The position numbers were made by a program, and so were the translations under genes. DNA of 64,000 nucleotides. It comes from Serpentinicella alkaliphila. GTDB taxonomy: Bacteria; Bacillota; Clostridia; Peptostreptococcales; Natronincolaceae. Positions within the stretch are counted from its first letter, which is position 1. Each line of letters begins with the position of its first letter. The notes under the pieces were generated by a model, which worked only from the letters and a program-made list of their open reading frames with translations, searched no databases and was not told where the DNA came from. Where the stretch lies: NCBI RefSeq assembly GCF_018141405.1, contig NZ_CP058648.1, positions 697,001 through 761,000 of the forward strand, written 5' to 3'. Shown here piece after piece: positions 1 through 11,073 of this stretch.

Positions 1-338
<338 letters not shown>

Positions 339-356
339 CTAGTATCACCCCTATTC

Positions 357-899
357 CTAAATTATCATTTCTGTTAACTGCTGTTTAATATTCCATAATC
401 GATTACGAATTGATCCATCTATTACCTTATCTCCAATTTTAATTAGAATACCTCCAATTACCGAAGAGTCCACCTCATTAACAAGCTTCACTTTCTTCTT
501 GGAAACAACAGATAATTTTTGCTCAAGTCTAGTTAAGTCATCTTGATTCATAGGGATAGCAGTAATAGCTATAGCCTCAGTAATGTTTTCAACCTTATCA
601 CTTAACAGTTTAAAGTGCCTACTAATGTGAAATATAAAGCCTTCCCTACCTTTATCTAAGAGAATATTTAAGAAATTAAATAACTCCGTTGAAACTCTTC
701 CGCCAATTACCTCTGTTAAAACCTGCTTTTTTTCCTCAACTGTAATAAGTGGAGTTTTTAGTAGCTCAAAAAAAGACGGATTCGTTTCAAAAATATTTAT
801 TAGAGCCAATAGCTCCTCTTCAATTTCCTTATGCTTATTTTCCTCATAGGCAACCTCGAATAGAGCTTGAGCGTACCTTTTTGCAACTAGTTCAGCCAT
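357..899 (-). CDS. atpH: ATP synthase F1 subunit delta
   Basis: This 180-residue protein has the usual length and ends of OSCP/delta. The N-terminal helical domain begins MAELVAKRYAQALFEVA, and the C-terminal signature includes SSVIGGILIKIGDKVIDGS near residues 145-163. Delta links the top of F1 to the peripheral b stalk. The start overlaps the end of atpF by 13 bp, suggesting translational coupling. The order b-delta-alpha is standard. Confidence 0.96.
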   Translation of the reverse strand: MAELVAKRYAQALFEVAYEENKHKEIEEELLALINIFETNPSFFELLKTPLITVEEKKQVLTEVIGGRVSTELFNFLNILLDKGREGFIFHISRHFKLLSDKVENITEAIAITAIPMNQDDLTRLEQKLSVVSKKKVKLVNEVDSSVIGGILIKIGDKVIDGSIRNRLWNIKQQLTEMII

Positions 900-1393
900 T
901 GCTCATCCCCTACCTCTTCAATGAACTTTTTGATCATTGCTTGATGGGCTTCTTCATTTAACTCCTTCTCTATTACTTTAGTAGCTGCCATAATAGATAG
1001 AGCTGAAATCTCATCCTTAAGGAGATTTATTGCTTTTTGTCTCTCTCTCTCTATTTCAAGATTTGCCCTTTCAATGATAAGTTTAGCCTCAGTCTGCGCG
1101 GCCTTAATGATTTCATCGCTTCTTTCCTCAGCCCTCTTAGTAGCCTCTCTAATAATCTGATTTCTTTCTTCTTTAATATTATCCAGCTTACTTTCATAAT
1201 CGTTTTTTAATTCATCAGCCTGCTGGTTTTTTAATTCCGCATCATTTATAGCATTTTCAATACTCTTCGTTCTTTCATCCATAAAGTTTGTTACTGGTTG
1301 AAATAAAATACGACGAAGTACTAAAAATATAATTATTGTATTAAATATCTGAAACACAAAGGTCCAACTAAATTGAACTAATCCTTGCTGCAT
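887..1393 (-). CDS. atpF: ATP synthase F0 subunit b
   Basis: This 168-residue protein has one N-terminal membrane helix (about residues 10-30, FVFQIFNTIIIFLVLRRILF) followed by a long charged coiled coil rich in E, K, R and A, the peripheral stalk. The family is usually 160-175 residues. It lies between the single c gene and atpH and overlaps atpH. Identification rests on topology, composition and operon position. Confidence 0.95.
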   Translation of the reverse strand: MQQGLVQFSWTFVFQIFNTIIIFLVLRRILFQPVTNFMDERTKSIENAINDAELKNQQADELKNDYESKLDNIKEERNQIIREATKRAEERSDEIIKAAQTEAKLIIERANLEIERERQKAINLLKDEISALSIMAATKVIEKELNEEAHQAMIKKFIEEVGDEQWLN

Positions 1394-1445
1394 TATACGG
1401 CCTCCTTTCTTATGGGTTTAACTGAGAGGATATCCTCCCTACCGC

Positions 1446-1730
<285 letters not shown>

Positions 1731-1766
1731 TTAACATAGAATTTTTTTTATTTTAGTTTAGTTATT

Positions 1767-2333
<567 letters not shown>

Positions 2334-2352
2334 CTAGGTGATAAATTTAAAA

Positions 2353-3048
2353 TTAATCCATTGCTAAAGATATGAAAACCATTGATAACATAATAAAAAT
2401 GAAGGTTTGCAGAACACCTGAAAACAGATCAAAGTATAAATGAAAGACTACAGGTATACCTGCTTGGAATATAGGAATATTATTTATTCCAATAAATGCT
2501 CCTATTGATGATAACCCACCATATAGTAATGAAACTACTATAATTCCACCAACTATATTACCGAATAAACGGAACGACAGGGATATGGGTGTTGCCAGCT
2601 CCCCCATAATGTTTAAAGGTAATAATAATGGAAATGGCTCTAAAAAACCTTTCAAATATCTTCCAATGCCTTTTCGTTTTGCACCAAAGAAATGAATCAT
2701 AACGAAAGTAATTCCAGCAAAAGCAAAAGTTGTATTTATATCCGCCGTTGGTGGTCTTAAACCTAACAAACCAAATAGGTTAGCTATTAGAAGTACTAAA
2801 AACAGCGTACCCATATAGCTAGCAAATGCCTTTTTATCTTCACCCATGGTCTGTGCCGTTAGTTTATTCATTACATCAACTAAGGCTTCAGCGACGTTTT
2901 GCTTTCCTGTAGGGACCTTCTTAAACTGCCTAGTGATGACTAAGGAAAAAATGATAAGTCCAATCATTATTATCCATGTATTAACTACAGTTTCTGTCAC
3001 AGGAATGTTCCCTATATAAAATATAATCCTAGGTCCAAATCCTTCCAT
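2353..3048 (-). CDS. atpB: ATP synthase F0 subunit a
   Basis: This 231-residue integral membrane stator protein forms the ion half-channels beside the c ring. The essential arginine is visible as R160 in ISLSFRLFGNIVGG, with GELATPISLS before it. About five to six hydrophobic helices are evident. The gene directly follows the atpI-like gene with no gap (3048/3049) and precedes the fused c gene, the standard order. Confidence 0.96.
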   Translation of the reverse strand: MEGFGPRIIFYIGNIPVTETVVNTWIIMIGLIIFSLVITRQFKKVPTGKQNVAEALVDVMNKLTAQTMGEDKKAFASYMGTLFLVLLIANLFGLLGLRPPTADINTTFAFAGITFVMIHFFGAKRKGIGRYLKGFLEPFPLLLPLNIMGELATPISLSFRLFGNIVGGIIVVSLLYGGLSSIGAFIGINNIPIFQAGIPVVFHLYFDLFSGVLQTFIFIMLSMVFISLAMD

Positions 3049-3465
3049 TTATTCTTCCTCCCTCCTTCTAAAAATGTTTTTGAAAAATTCTCTGCTGTTT
3101 AATAGATTTTGCTTTATTATTACAAGCTTAATGGATATAAGCCCTATAATCGTTCCAATAACATTCAAGTTTGGATTTCTAATAGCAACAAATACTACTA
3201 CACCAGTTAATAGGTACCTTATAAAATATTGAGAGGATGCATAAACCTGTGCTTTTCCTGGTGGCATTTGTACTGCTTTATTTAAAGTAATATGTAATAA
3301 TCTGAAGTTTAACAATGCAATTAGCGTGCCAAAGGTAAGTCCTATTAAGAATGGAGCACCTAACTTAAACAAAAGTACTGCAAATAATGCAACTATACCA
3401 TTAAATATAATCACACCTTTTAGAAGTTGTACTTGAACGTTAATAGCTTTTGTGTCTCCTACCAT
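3049..3465 (-). CDS. atpI: AtpI-like ATP synthase accessory membrane protein
   Basis: This 138-residue protein has four hydrophobic segments and a basic C-terminus (FKNIFRRREEE). Position (immediately upstream of atpB, after atpZ), size and topology match the ATP synthase I chain family, which has been linked to c-ring assembly and Mg2+ supply. Direct sequence conservation in this family is weak, so the call rests mainly on context. Its stop and the atpB start are adjacent. Confidence 0.8.
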   Translation of the reverse strand: MVGDTKAINVQVQLLKGVIIFNGIVALFAVLLFKLGAPFLIGLTFGTLIALLNFRLLHITLNKAVQMPPGKAQVYASSQYFIRYLLTGVVVFVAIRNPNLNVIGTIIGLISIKLVIIKQNLLNSREFFKNIFRRREEE

Positions 3466-3469
3466 TCCT

Positions 3470-3706
3470 TCACTTCCTCGTCTTATTTTTTACGTCCTTT
3501 GTTCCTATCTTAAATAAATTCATAAATGCGACAATTACACCTAGAACAATAAATATGAGTAGAAATGTTGGATCAGTTCCAAAACGTGCATCTATCCACT
3601 TCCCAATATATAATCCTCCGAGAATAGGAACTACCATAGATATACCTATATAGCTAATTAAAGAGAGATTTTCCAAGGCATTTCCTTTCCTACCCAACTC
3701 AAACAA
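3470..3706 (-). CDS. atpZ: AtpZ-like small membrane protein at the head of the atp operon
   Basis: This 78-residue protein has two membrane helices (about 15-35 and 47-67) joined by a short loop with GKWIDARFGTDP, the pattern of the AtpZ/ATPase gene-1 family that precedes atpI in many Firmicutes. It is thought to act with AtpI in assembly or cation supply. An AAGGAG site lies just upstream, and the gene is first in the operon. Confidence 0.82.
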   Translation of the reverse strand: MFELGRKGNALENLSLISYIGISMVVPILGGLYIGKWIDARFGTDPTFLLIFIVLGVIVAFMNLFKIGTKDVKNKTRK

Positions 3707-3717
3707 CTCCTTCTATT

Positions 3718-3745
3718 GTATTTAGGTATTAAAACTCCTAAATAC
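3718..3745 (-). other. Leader hairpin just upstream of the atp operon ribosome binding site
   Basis: A perfect 9-bp inverted repeat (GTATTTAGG at 3718-3726, CCTAAATAC at 3737-3745, 10-nt loop) lies between the predicted promoter and the atpZ ribosome binding site. No U-run follows on the minus strand, so it is more likely a 5' UTR structure affecting mRNA stability or translation than a terminator. Confidence 0.5.
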
Positions 3746-3753
3746 TTTATATC

Positions 3754-3781
3754 ATTATAACACAGTTTTAAATTATATGAA
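3754..3781 (-). promoter_or_regulatory. Candidate sigma-A promoter of the atp operon
   Basis: On the minus strand TTCATA (3781-3776), a 16-bp spacer and a perfect TATAAT (3759-3754) lie about 50 bp upstream of atpZ, in the gap after wecB. The -35 element is weak. The position gives the atp operon its own transcription start. Confidence 0.5.
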
Positions 3782-3805
3782 TATTCTATTTACTGGAATT
3801 TATAT

Positions 3806-4927
3806 CTATATACCAAATTTCTCAATAATTGCCTTTACAATTCTCTCTGAAGCCTTCCCATCACCATAAGGGTTTTGAGCCTTCGCCATTTTATTATATG
3901 CCTCAATATTTGTTAGAAGACAACTAGCCTCTTCGAATATTTTATCCTTATTGACACCAACTACTTTAACAGTTCCCGCTTCAACCGCCTCAGGTCTTTC
4001 AGTTTCTGTTCTTAATACTAATATAGGCTTTCCTAAGGATGGTGCCTCTTCTTGGACTCCACCAGAATCAGTTAAAATTAAATAACTTTTGTTCAAAATA
4101 TTTACAAATGGTTCATAGTCTAATGGTTCTATCAAGTGAATTGTCGGAATATTCCCTAAAATGCTTTGGGCTAGGGTTTGTATCTGAGGATTTAAGTGTA
4201 CGGGAAACACTACTTCCACATCACTATATGTCTCAGCTATTTCTTTCACTGCTAAAAATATATCTTCCATAGGCTTGCCCCAGTTTTCTCTTCTATGGCA
4301 AGTCATCAAAATTACCTTTTTATGCTCAAAATCAATATTATCAATAACTTCATTATTGAATTTATAACTATCTTTAACTACTTTTAGTAGCGCATCTATT
4401 ACAGTGTTACCGGTAATATAGATATTATCGGTTGAAATTCCATTATTGTTTAAATTGTTAAAATTTTGAACAGTCGGTGCAAAATGTAAGGTAGCCAGTT
4501 GTGTAGTTAATATACGATTCATTTCCTCTGGATATGGGGAATATACGTTCCCACTTCTTAAGCCCGCCTCCACATGTCCAACTGGAATTTTTTCATAAAA
4601 TGCTGCTAATGCTCCAACAAATGTGGTTGTAGTATCCCCATGAACAAGTACCAAATCAGGTCTGTCGTTTTTGAATACTTCTCCTAAGCCCTTTAATACC
4701 CTTGTAGTTATATCAGTGATTGTTTGACCATGCTTCATAATATCTAAATCATAATCTGGCTTTATATCAAATAGATCCAGAACCATATCTAACATTTCCC
4801 TATGTTGTGCTGTTACACATACCTTTGACTCAATACCTGGAGTTTGCTCAAGTTGTTTTATTAAAGGTGCCATTTTTATAGCCTCTGGTCTTGTTCCGAA
4901 TACAGTCATAACTTTAATTGATTTCAT
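3806..4927 (-). CDS. wecB: UDP-N-acetylglucosamine 2-epimerase (non-hydrolysing)
   Basis: This 373-residue cytoplasmic enzyme interconverts UDP-GlcNAc and UDP-ManNAc, the ManNAc donor for teichoic-acid linkage units or secondary wall polymers. Family motifs are GTRPEAIKMAPL at the N-terminus, HVEAGLRSG near 120 and DSGGVQEEAPSLGKP near 290. Length is typical. Its neighbour tagO makes the undecaprenyl-linked GlcNAc acceptor, so the pair likely serves one wall polymer pathway. In Bacillus subtilis the equivalent gene (mnaA) also lies directly upstream of the atp operon. Confidence 0.95.
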   Translation of the reverse strand: MKSIKVMTVFGTRPEAIKMAPLIKQLEQTPGIESKVCVTAQHREMLDMVLDLFDIKPDYDLDIMKHGQTITDITTRVLKGLGEVFKNDRPDLVLVHGDTTTTFVGALAAFYEKIPVGHVEAGLRSGNVYSPYPEEMNRILTTQLATLHFAPTVQNFNNLNNNGISTDNIYITGNTVIDALLKVVKDSYKFNNEVIDNIDFEHKKVILMTCHRRENWGKPMEDIFLAVKEIAETYSDVEVVFPVHLNPQIQTLAQSILGNIPTIHLIEPLDYEPFVNILNKSYLILTDSGGVQEEAPSLGKPILVLRTETERPEAVEAGTVKVVGVNKDKIFEEASCLLTNIEAYNKMAKAQNPYGDGKASERIVKAIIEKFGI

Positions 4928-5056
4928 CTCTTATCCTCTGCTTTCTTTTTTTCTATAGTAATTTTATATGTATTTTTTATTATGAAATATATTATACTTT
5001 TTTAACATTATAGTTATTCCAAATATTAGTACCATTATGACATATTCTACAAAAAA

Positions 5057-5090
5057 AGAAAAAAACCTACTTTATATCGTAGATTTTTTT
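5057..5090 (-). terminator. Terminator after the tagO gene
   Basis: On the minus strand a short CTAC/GTAG stem extended by A/T pairs is followed by a run of seven T and further T-rich sequence. It lies just downstream of the tagO stop and upstream of wecB, so it may only partly separate the two genes. Confidence 0.6.
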
Positions 5091-5108
5091 ATTCGTATTT
5101 TAAATTTC

Positions 5109-6182
5109 TTATAGATTTGCTTTTTCTTCCTTCGGACGTTTTACTAAACCAAATAAATATGCCCCAGTTACAACTACTACAGCTATACTTGTTATTACGA
5201 AGTAGGCAATTGAATTTTGAGTATCTGAAATAAATATTGCACTACAACCTAAGAAAATACTAATTGAGTAAAGAGTTAAAACTGTCTGTTTTTGAGTTAA
5301 TCCATGGTCTAACAGCCTATGGTGAAGATGGCCCTTATCAGCTTCCATAATCGGACGTTTGTTTATTAACCTTCTAAGTATCGCAAATGCAGTATCAAAA
5401 ATTGGTACTCCTAAAGCTAATACTGGAATTGCAACAGCAATAGTAGTTGCAGTTTTGATTAACCCTTCTACAGATATTGTCGCTAATAAAAATCCAATTA
5501 ATAGAGAACCCGTATCTCCCATAAAAATCTCAGCAGGATTAAAGTTGTATGGTAAAAACCCTACAGTTGCACCAGCTAAGATAAATAAAAGTAAAGCAAC
5601 AGGATACATCCCATTAATATATGAAACTACACCTAGGGAAATAGATGCTATAGTAGCAACCCCTGCGGCTAAACCATCTAACCCGTCTATTAAATTTACT
5701 GTATTAGTGATTCCTACAATCCAAAATACAGTCAAAGGTATACTCAACATTCCAACTGCTGCAGTTGTGCCAGTTGTTTTTGCAAGAATATTAGTTATAA
5801 ATTCTATTCTTACACCAAAGTATATAGCCACTAATGCTGCAGCAATTTGTACAGCTAGCTTAAACTTTGCGGAAATTTGTTTAGTATCATCAACAATACC
5901 AATACCTACTATCATTGATGCCCCTATAAATATTCCTATATAGTCCCTCGCTATAATTTGTAGCAAGTTTCTATTTAGGAGAATAGTTATAATCGTTGTT
6001 GCTATAAAAGACATATATATAGCTAAGCCACCTAAACGTGGTACAGGTTTCTTATGTACTCTACGATTGTCCTTAGGTACATCTATAGCTCCAATTCTGT
6101 ATGCTATTTTTTTCGCATACGGTGTTAATGTATATGAAATTCCTAACGCTATCAAAAATGATATAAAATATATAGTTAACAT
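5109..6182 (-). CDS. tagO: Undecaprenyl-phosphate GlcNAc-1-phosphate transferase (TagO/WecA family)
   Basis: This 357-residue polytopic membrane protein has about ten to eleven helices. Glycosyltransferase family 4 motifs are present: VDDTKQISAKFK, NLIDGLDGLAAG, the NFNPAEIFMGDTGS loop, and the C-terminal KGHLHHRLLDHG that distinguishes WecA/TagO proteins from MraY. It transfers GlcNAc-1-P to undecaprenyl phosphate, the first step of wall teichoic acid or related polymers. A C-terminal basic tail (VKRPKEEKANL) is cytosolic. TagO versus WecA naming is a matter of lineage. Confidence 0.92.
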   Translation of the reverse strand: MLTIYFISFLIALGISYTLTPYAKKIAYRIGAIDVPKDNRRVHKKPVPRLGGLAIYMSFIATTIITILLNRNLLQIIARDYIGIFIGASMIVGIGIVDDTKQISAKFKLAVQIAAALVAIYFGVRIEFITNILAKTTGTTAAVGMLSIPLTVFWIVGITNTVNLIDGLDGLAAGVATIASISLGVVSYINGMYPVALLLFILAGATVGFLPYNFNPAEIFMGDTGSLLIGFLLATISVEGLIKTATTIAVAIPVLALGVPIFDTAFAILRRLINKRPIMEADKGHLHHRLLDHGLTQKQTVLTLYSISIFLGCSAIFISDTQNSIAYFVITSIAVVVVTGAYLFGLVKRPKEEKANL

Positions 6183-6289
6183 TAAATAACCTCCAGTTAA
6201 TCATAGGCCCTTATCCAAAGTATCTCATTAATACCTAATGTATATTTTACATCACTTAAGTATAACTTTCAATGTATTATATTGCTATA

Positions 6290-6730
6290 TCAATCATATT
6301 TTTGCAATAAGATACCAGCCTCTCTAAGCATTTCCTCTGAGAAGCTGTCTGGATATTCTCCTTTAAAAACAATTCTTGTAATACCGGCATTTATTATCAT
6401 CTTCGCACAAATAATACAAGGCATATGAGTAACGTATATAGTACTGCCCTTTATTGATGCCCCATGTAGGGCTGCTTGAATAATGGCGTTTTGTTCAGCA
6501 TGCAGTCCTCTGCAAAGTTCATGCCTTTCCCCTGAAGGTATGTTTAGCTTATCTCTAAGACATCCACTTTGTTCGCAGTGTTCAATACCAGAAGGGGCCC
6601 CATTATATCCACTTGCAAGTATCCGCTTGTCTGAAACTATAATTGCCCCAACTTGCCGACGAATACATGTGGATCTCTTTTTTACAACCTCTGCTATCTC
6701 CATAAAGTAATCATCCCAAGGTGGTCTCAT
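6290..6730 (-). CDS. comEB: Deoxycytidylate (dCMP) deaminase family protein
   Basis: This 146-residue zinc enzyme converts dCMP to dUMP for thymidylate synthesis. The zinc and catalytic motif LHAEQNAI and the second zinc motif [10 protein letters not shown] are intact, and [12 protein letters not shown] with [13 protein letters not shown] is typical of dCMP deaminases (ComEB-like). It lies downstream of upp in a pyrimidine salvage context on the same strand. Confidence 0.92.
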   Translation of the reverse strand: MRPPWDDYFMEIAEVVKKRSTCIRRQVGAIIVSDKRILASGYNGAPSGIEHCEQSGCLRDKLNIPSGERHELCRGLHAEQNAIIQAALHGASIKGSTIYVTHMPCIICAKMIINAGITRIVFKGEYPDSFSEEMLREAGILLQKYD

Positions 6731-6751
6731 TTTTATCCCCCTAGATATTTA

Positions 6752-7847
<1,096 letters not shown>

Positions 7848-7873
7848 TCAAATCTCCTCCTATGTACACTCCT

Positions 7874-8590
7874 TTATATATTAAATCCTTTTTCGACAAA
7901 TTTTTCAAGACATTCCTCTATTTCTTTAGCACTATTTCTATATACATTAATAGGCTGTCCAAAAGGATCAACTATATCTAAGTCTGGTAATTTACTCTTT
8001 AAAAGCACAAGTTTATCCTGCTCTTCTCCAATTTCATCTAAAAAATCGTCCTCTATCTTTTTTATTTCCCAAGTTATTACATCTAAATCCCTTATTAAAC
8101 CTTCCCTTTTTTTCTTTAAATCATCCAGCCTTTTCTGGTTTTTAAATATAAACTGCTCTCTTTTCTGCTGAATCTTTTGAAATATATCATTCATTTGGTC
8201 TAATATGGAATCAGTTTTTTCAAGAGTATAGATATATTCCTTTAAAGTATAGACTTTATTTTCCACCTCAGGTGCCATATCTAGTACAACCTTTTTATGA
8301 TTTGTTGTCATAGTTAAAATTATATCAGCTTCATCAATAAGTCCTTTAGTTAATTGTTTTGACTGATGCTCTTTTAATGATATATTTTTTTCTGCCATAA
8401 TCTCAATAGCCTGAGGTGAAGCTTTTTGTTTAGGTGAAGCAGCAGTTCCGGCTGAAATAACTTTAATGTTATCCCAGTTGTTTATACTTGTCCCACTATT
8501 TCTAAGCTGTTCTATTTTATTTTTCAAGAGTGCCTCAGCCATGCTGCTTCTACAGGTATTACCTGTACAGACAAATAAAATGTTTTTCAT
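7874..8590 (-). CDS. ywlE: Low-molecular-weight phosphatase, probable protein-arginine phosphatase, with a coiled-coil insertion
   Basis: The N-terminus VCTGNTCRSSMAEALL holds the phosphate loop with nucleophile C8 and R14. T12 corresponds to the Thr that gives Bacillus YwlE phosphoarginine specificity (Ile or similar in tyrosine phosphatases). The general-acid loop DIVDPFG is at 205-211. The family is about 150 residues, but this protein has 238: residues about 124-204, between the YTLKEY core and the DP loop, are a charged, heptad-like helical insert. Counteracts McsB-type arginine kinase by homology; no mcsB is in view. Context sua5-ywlE-rpiB is conserved. Confidence 0.85.
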   Translation of the reverse strand: MKNILFVCTGNTCRSSMAEALLKNKIEQLRNSGTSINNWDNIKVISAGTAASPKQKASPQAIEIMAEKNISLKEHQSKQLTKGLIDEADIILTMTTNHKKVVLDMAPEVENKVYTLKEYIYTLEKTDSILDQMNDIFQKIQQKREQFIFKNQKRLDDLKKKREGLIRDLDVITWEIKKIEDDFLDEIGEEQDKLVLLKSKLPDLDIVDPFGQPINVYRNSAKEIEECLEKFVEKGFNI

Positions 8591-8601
8591 CTTTTAACCT
8601 C

Positions 8602-9663
8602 CTAGGTATTATCTTTAGCATAAATCACTTTATACCCAGCTGCCTTTACTAATCGGTTCATTATGGCCTGTCCTATATGCCTCTCATCAACTGCTTCAGC
8701 TATTATTATATCTACTTTTGTTTTGTCAAATTCTCGTAATAGATTGAATATATTTGATGCAATTACTTCTAATTCATCTCGTTTACCTAGACTTTTCACA
8801 ATAACGTTTAAGTACTCTAAACTTGTATCTTCAAAACAAAGTACACCAACTTCTTTTCCTAGCTGTCTATTTTCAAATATCATTTCTTTAATTTTTTTAA
8901 TAACAGATCCCTTCGAACCCTTTATTATAACTACATCCGCCTTGGGTGCATAGTGGGTATACTTCATACCTGGAGACTTTGGAGCCTCTTCTAGATTTAT
9001 ACCTTTATCAATAGCTGGATCTACAGCTACTTCTCCTAAAACTTCCTCAAGTTGCTCCTTTGTCACTCCACCAGGACGTAAAATAGTTGGGACATTACCA
9101 GTCATGTCTATAACAGTGGATTCAACTCCTACTTTACAATCATCTCCGATAATTATTGCATCTATCCTTCCTAAAAGATCCTCTACAACATGTTCTCCCT
9201 TTGTTGGGCTAGGTCTTCCTGATATGTTCGCACTTGGGGCAGCAATCGGTAGTCCAGCGGCTTTTATTAAGTTTAAGGCAATAGAATGGGCAGGCATACG
9301 TATAGCCACAGTATTTAATCCTGCACTTACTTCAACAGGAATTATATTTGACTTTTCTAAAATAATCGTAAGTGGCCCTGGCCAAAATAACTCCATTAAA
9401 AGTAATGCTTCTTTCGTAATTTCTATAACTAGTTTTCTTGCATCTTCAATAGATGCTACATGAACTATCAGTGGATTATCCGATGGTCTTCCCTTTGCGA
9501 TAAATATTTTATTAACCGCTTCTCCGTTTAAGGCGTTAGCTCCTAGTCCATAGACAGTTTCTGTTGGAAAGGCTACAGTTCCACCCTCTTTTATAATACT
9601 TGCACAATCCTCTATGTAATTATTATCATTTTCATTATATAGATTTATTACTTTTGTATCCAA
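8602..9663 (-). CDS. sua5: L-threonylcarbamoyladenylate synthase (Sua5/TsaC family)
   Basis: This 353-residue protein has an N-terminal YrdC domain (PTETVYGLGANAL, KGRPSDNPLIVHV, AAPSANISGRPSPT) and the C-terminal Sua5 domain after the linker SPGMKYTHYAPKA. It makes threonylcarbamoyl-AMP from threonine, bicarbonate and ATP for the t6A37 modification of ANN-decoding tRNAs. The start is TTG at 9663, directly after the TAA of the PBP gene, with GGTGGAGAG upstream, so the two are translationally adjacent. Confidence 0.94.
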   Translation of the reverse strand: MDTKVINLYNENDNNYIEDCASIIKEGGTVAFPTETVYGLGANALNGEAVNKIFIAKGRPSDNPLIVHVASIEDARKLVIEITKEALLLMELFWPGPLTIILEKSNIIPVEVSAGLNTVAIRMPAHSIALNLIKAAGLPIAAPSANISGRPSPTKGEHVVEDLLGRIDAIIIGDDCKVGVESTVIDMTGNVPTILRPGGVTKEQLEEVLGEVAVDPAIDKGINLEEAPKSPGMKYTHYAPKADVVIIKGSKGSVIKKIKEMIFENRQLGKEVGVLCFEDTSLEYLNVIVKSLGKRDELEVIASNIFNLLREFDKTKVDIIIAEAVDERHIGQAIMNRLVKAAGYKVIYAKDNT

Positions 9664-11073
9664 TTACTCTCCACCTCTTCTTAAGCCAAGTTGCATCATT
9701 TCTCTTGCTATCGGTGCTGCTGCCTGCCCTCCAGACTTCCCTTCATTTTCTAAAATTACTGCAATAGCAATTTTAGGGTTATCCTCTGGTGCAAATCCAA
9801 TAAATAAAGAGTGGTCTGCTCCACCAGCCGTTTGAGCAGTACCTGTTTTACCAGCAACTCTTACTCCTTGTATTCTCGCATTTCTCCCTGTTCCTTGACT
9901 TACAACAGCAACCATCATTTCTTTTACTTGCCTAGCTATATCATCCGAAACAACTCTATGGCTTTGTCCACCGCCCCGTTGTAATACCCTACCATTAAAG
10001 TTTTGTACTTCTCTCACTATATATGGTTCCACCATAACCCCATCATTTCCTATAGCAGCAGCTACCAAAGCCATATGCATAGGTGTCATAAGTAATCTTC
10101 CCTGACCGATAGCTATAGCCCCCAGCTCTGTTGTTGGTATATCATCTTCTTGCGGAATTCTACTTTGTCTTAAAGGCATATCACTATTAATAGTCCGTCC
10201 CATAAAAAACCTGTTTGATACATTAACAACTCTTCGTGTTCCAAGCTCTAAAGCCATCTGAGCGAAACTACTATTACAAGATACAACTAAACTCCTAGTT
10301 AGGTCCACTAGACCATGGGCAGTCCTTCCATAGTCTGACAGCTCATACCCATCAATTATTATAGATCCAGTACAATTATGCTCTGTATTAACTATACTTA
10401 AATTCTCTAAAACAGCCGATGCCATAATAACCTTATATGTAGATCCTGGGGGATACAATCCAGCCAAGCTTCTATTTATTAAAGGACTTCTTTCATCGTT
10501 TATTAATCCTTCCCATTGTTGATTTAGATTAACTGGGCTAAAATCCGGTTTGCTAACCATGGCTAAAACCTCTCCATTTGAAGGATTTATCGCAACAATC
10601 GAACCTTTCTTACCTCTTAGAAGTCTCTCTGCAGTTTTTTGTAACTCATGGTCTATAGTGAGAACCAAATGATTCCCTCTAATCATTTCTCCTGAAAGTT
10701 GTTCCCTTATGCGGGCAACAGTGCTATCACCTATTGCCATTAAGGTATCATTATAATAGTTTTCTATACCATATTTTCCATATTGCTTACTACTATAACC
10801 GATAACATGACTGTATATCCGTTCAAAGGGATATTTTCTTACAGGTGTTCCATCAACAACCTCAGTAGTCGCTAGCTCTACTCCATTTCTATCATAGATA
10901 AAACCACGAATTGTATTATCCTCTCTTGCCCATTGCCTTTTGTTGTAAGGATTATCAACAATTCTAGGCCCTGTAATTAGTTGAAAATATGTCAAATACA
11001 CGATCATCGATAGAAACAATAAAGAACTAAATATAATTAAGTGAATTATTCTTTTATTAAAATCAGCCTTCAA
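9664..11073 (-). CDS. Class B penicillin-binding protein (transpeptidase), PbpA-like
   Basis: This 469-residue protein is membrane anchored by one helix (about 10-30) followed by an extracellular transpeptidase domain. The three active-site motifs are present: PPGSTYKV (nucleophile Ser, SxxK), SCNSSF (SxN) and GKTGTAQT (KTG). It is short for a class B PBP (600 residues or more is common) because the N-terminal pedestal is reduced, as in actinobacterial PbpA. The start overlaps the FtsW/RodA gene by 11 bp, so the cognate glycosyltransferase and transpeptidase are coupled. Confidence 0.92.
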   Translation of the reverse strand: MKADFNKRIIHLIIFSSLLFLSMIVYLTYFQLITGPRIVDNPYNKRQWAREDNTIRGFIYDRNGVELATTEVVDGTPVRKYPFERIYSHVIGYSSKQYGKYGIENYYNDTLMAIGDSTVARIREQLSGEMIRGNHLVLTIDHELQKTAERLLRGKKGSIVAINPSNGEVLAMVSKPDFSPVNLNQQWEGLINDERSPLINRSLAGLYPPGSTYKVIMASAVLENLSIVNTEHNCTGSIIIDGYELSDYGRTAHGLVDLTRSLVVSCNSSFAQMALELGTRRVVNVSNRFFMGRTINSDMPLRQSRIPQEDDIPTTELGAIAIGQGRLLMTPMHMALVAAAIGNDGVMVEPYIVREVQNFNGRVLQRGGGQSHRVVSDDIARQVKEMMVAVVSQGTGRNARIQGVRVAGKTGTAQTAGGADHSLFIGFAPEDNPKIAIAVILENEGKSGGQAAAPIAREMMQLGLRRGGE

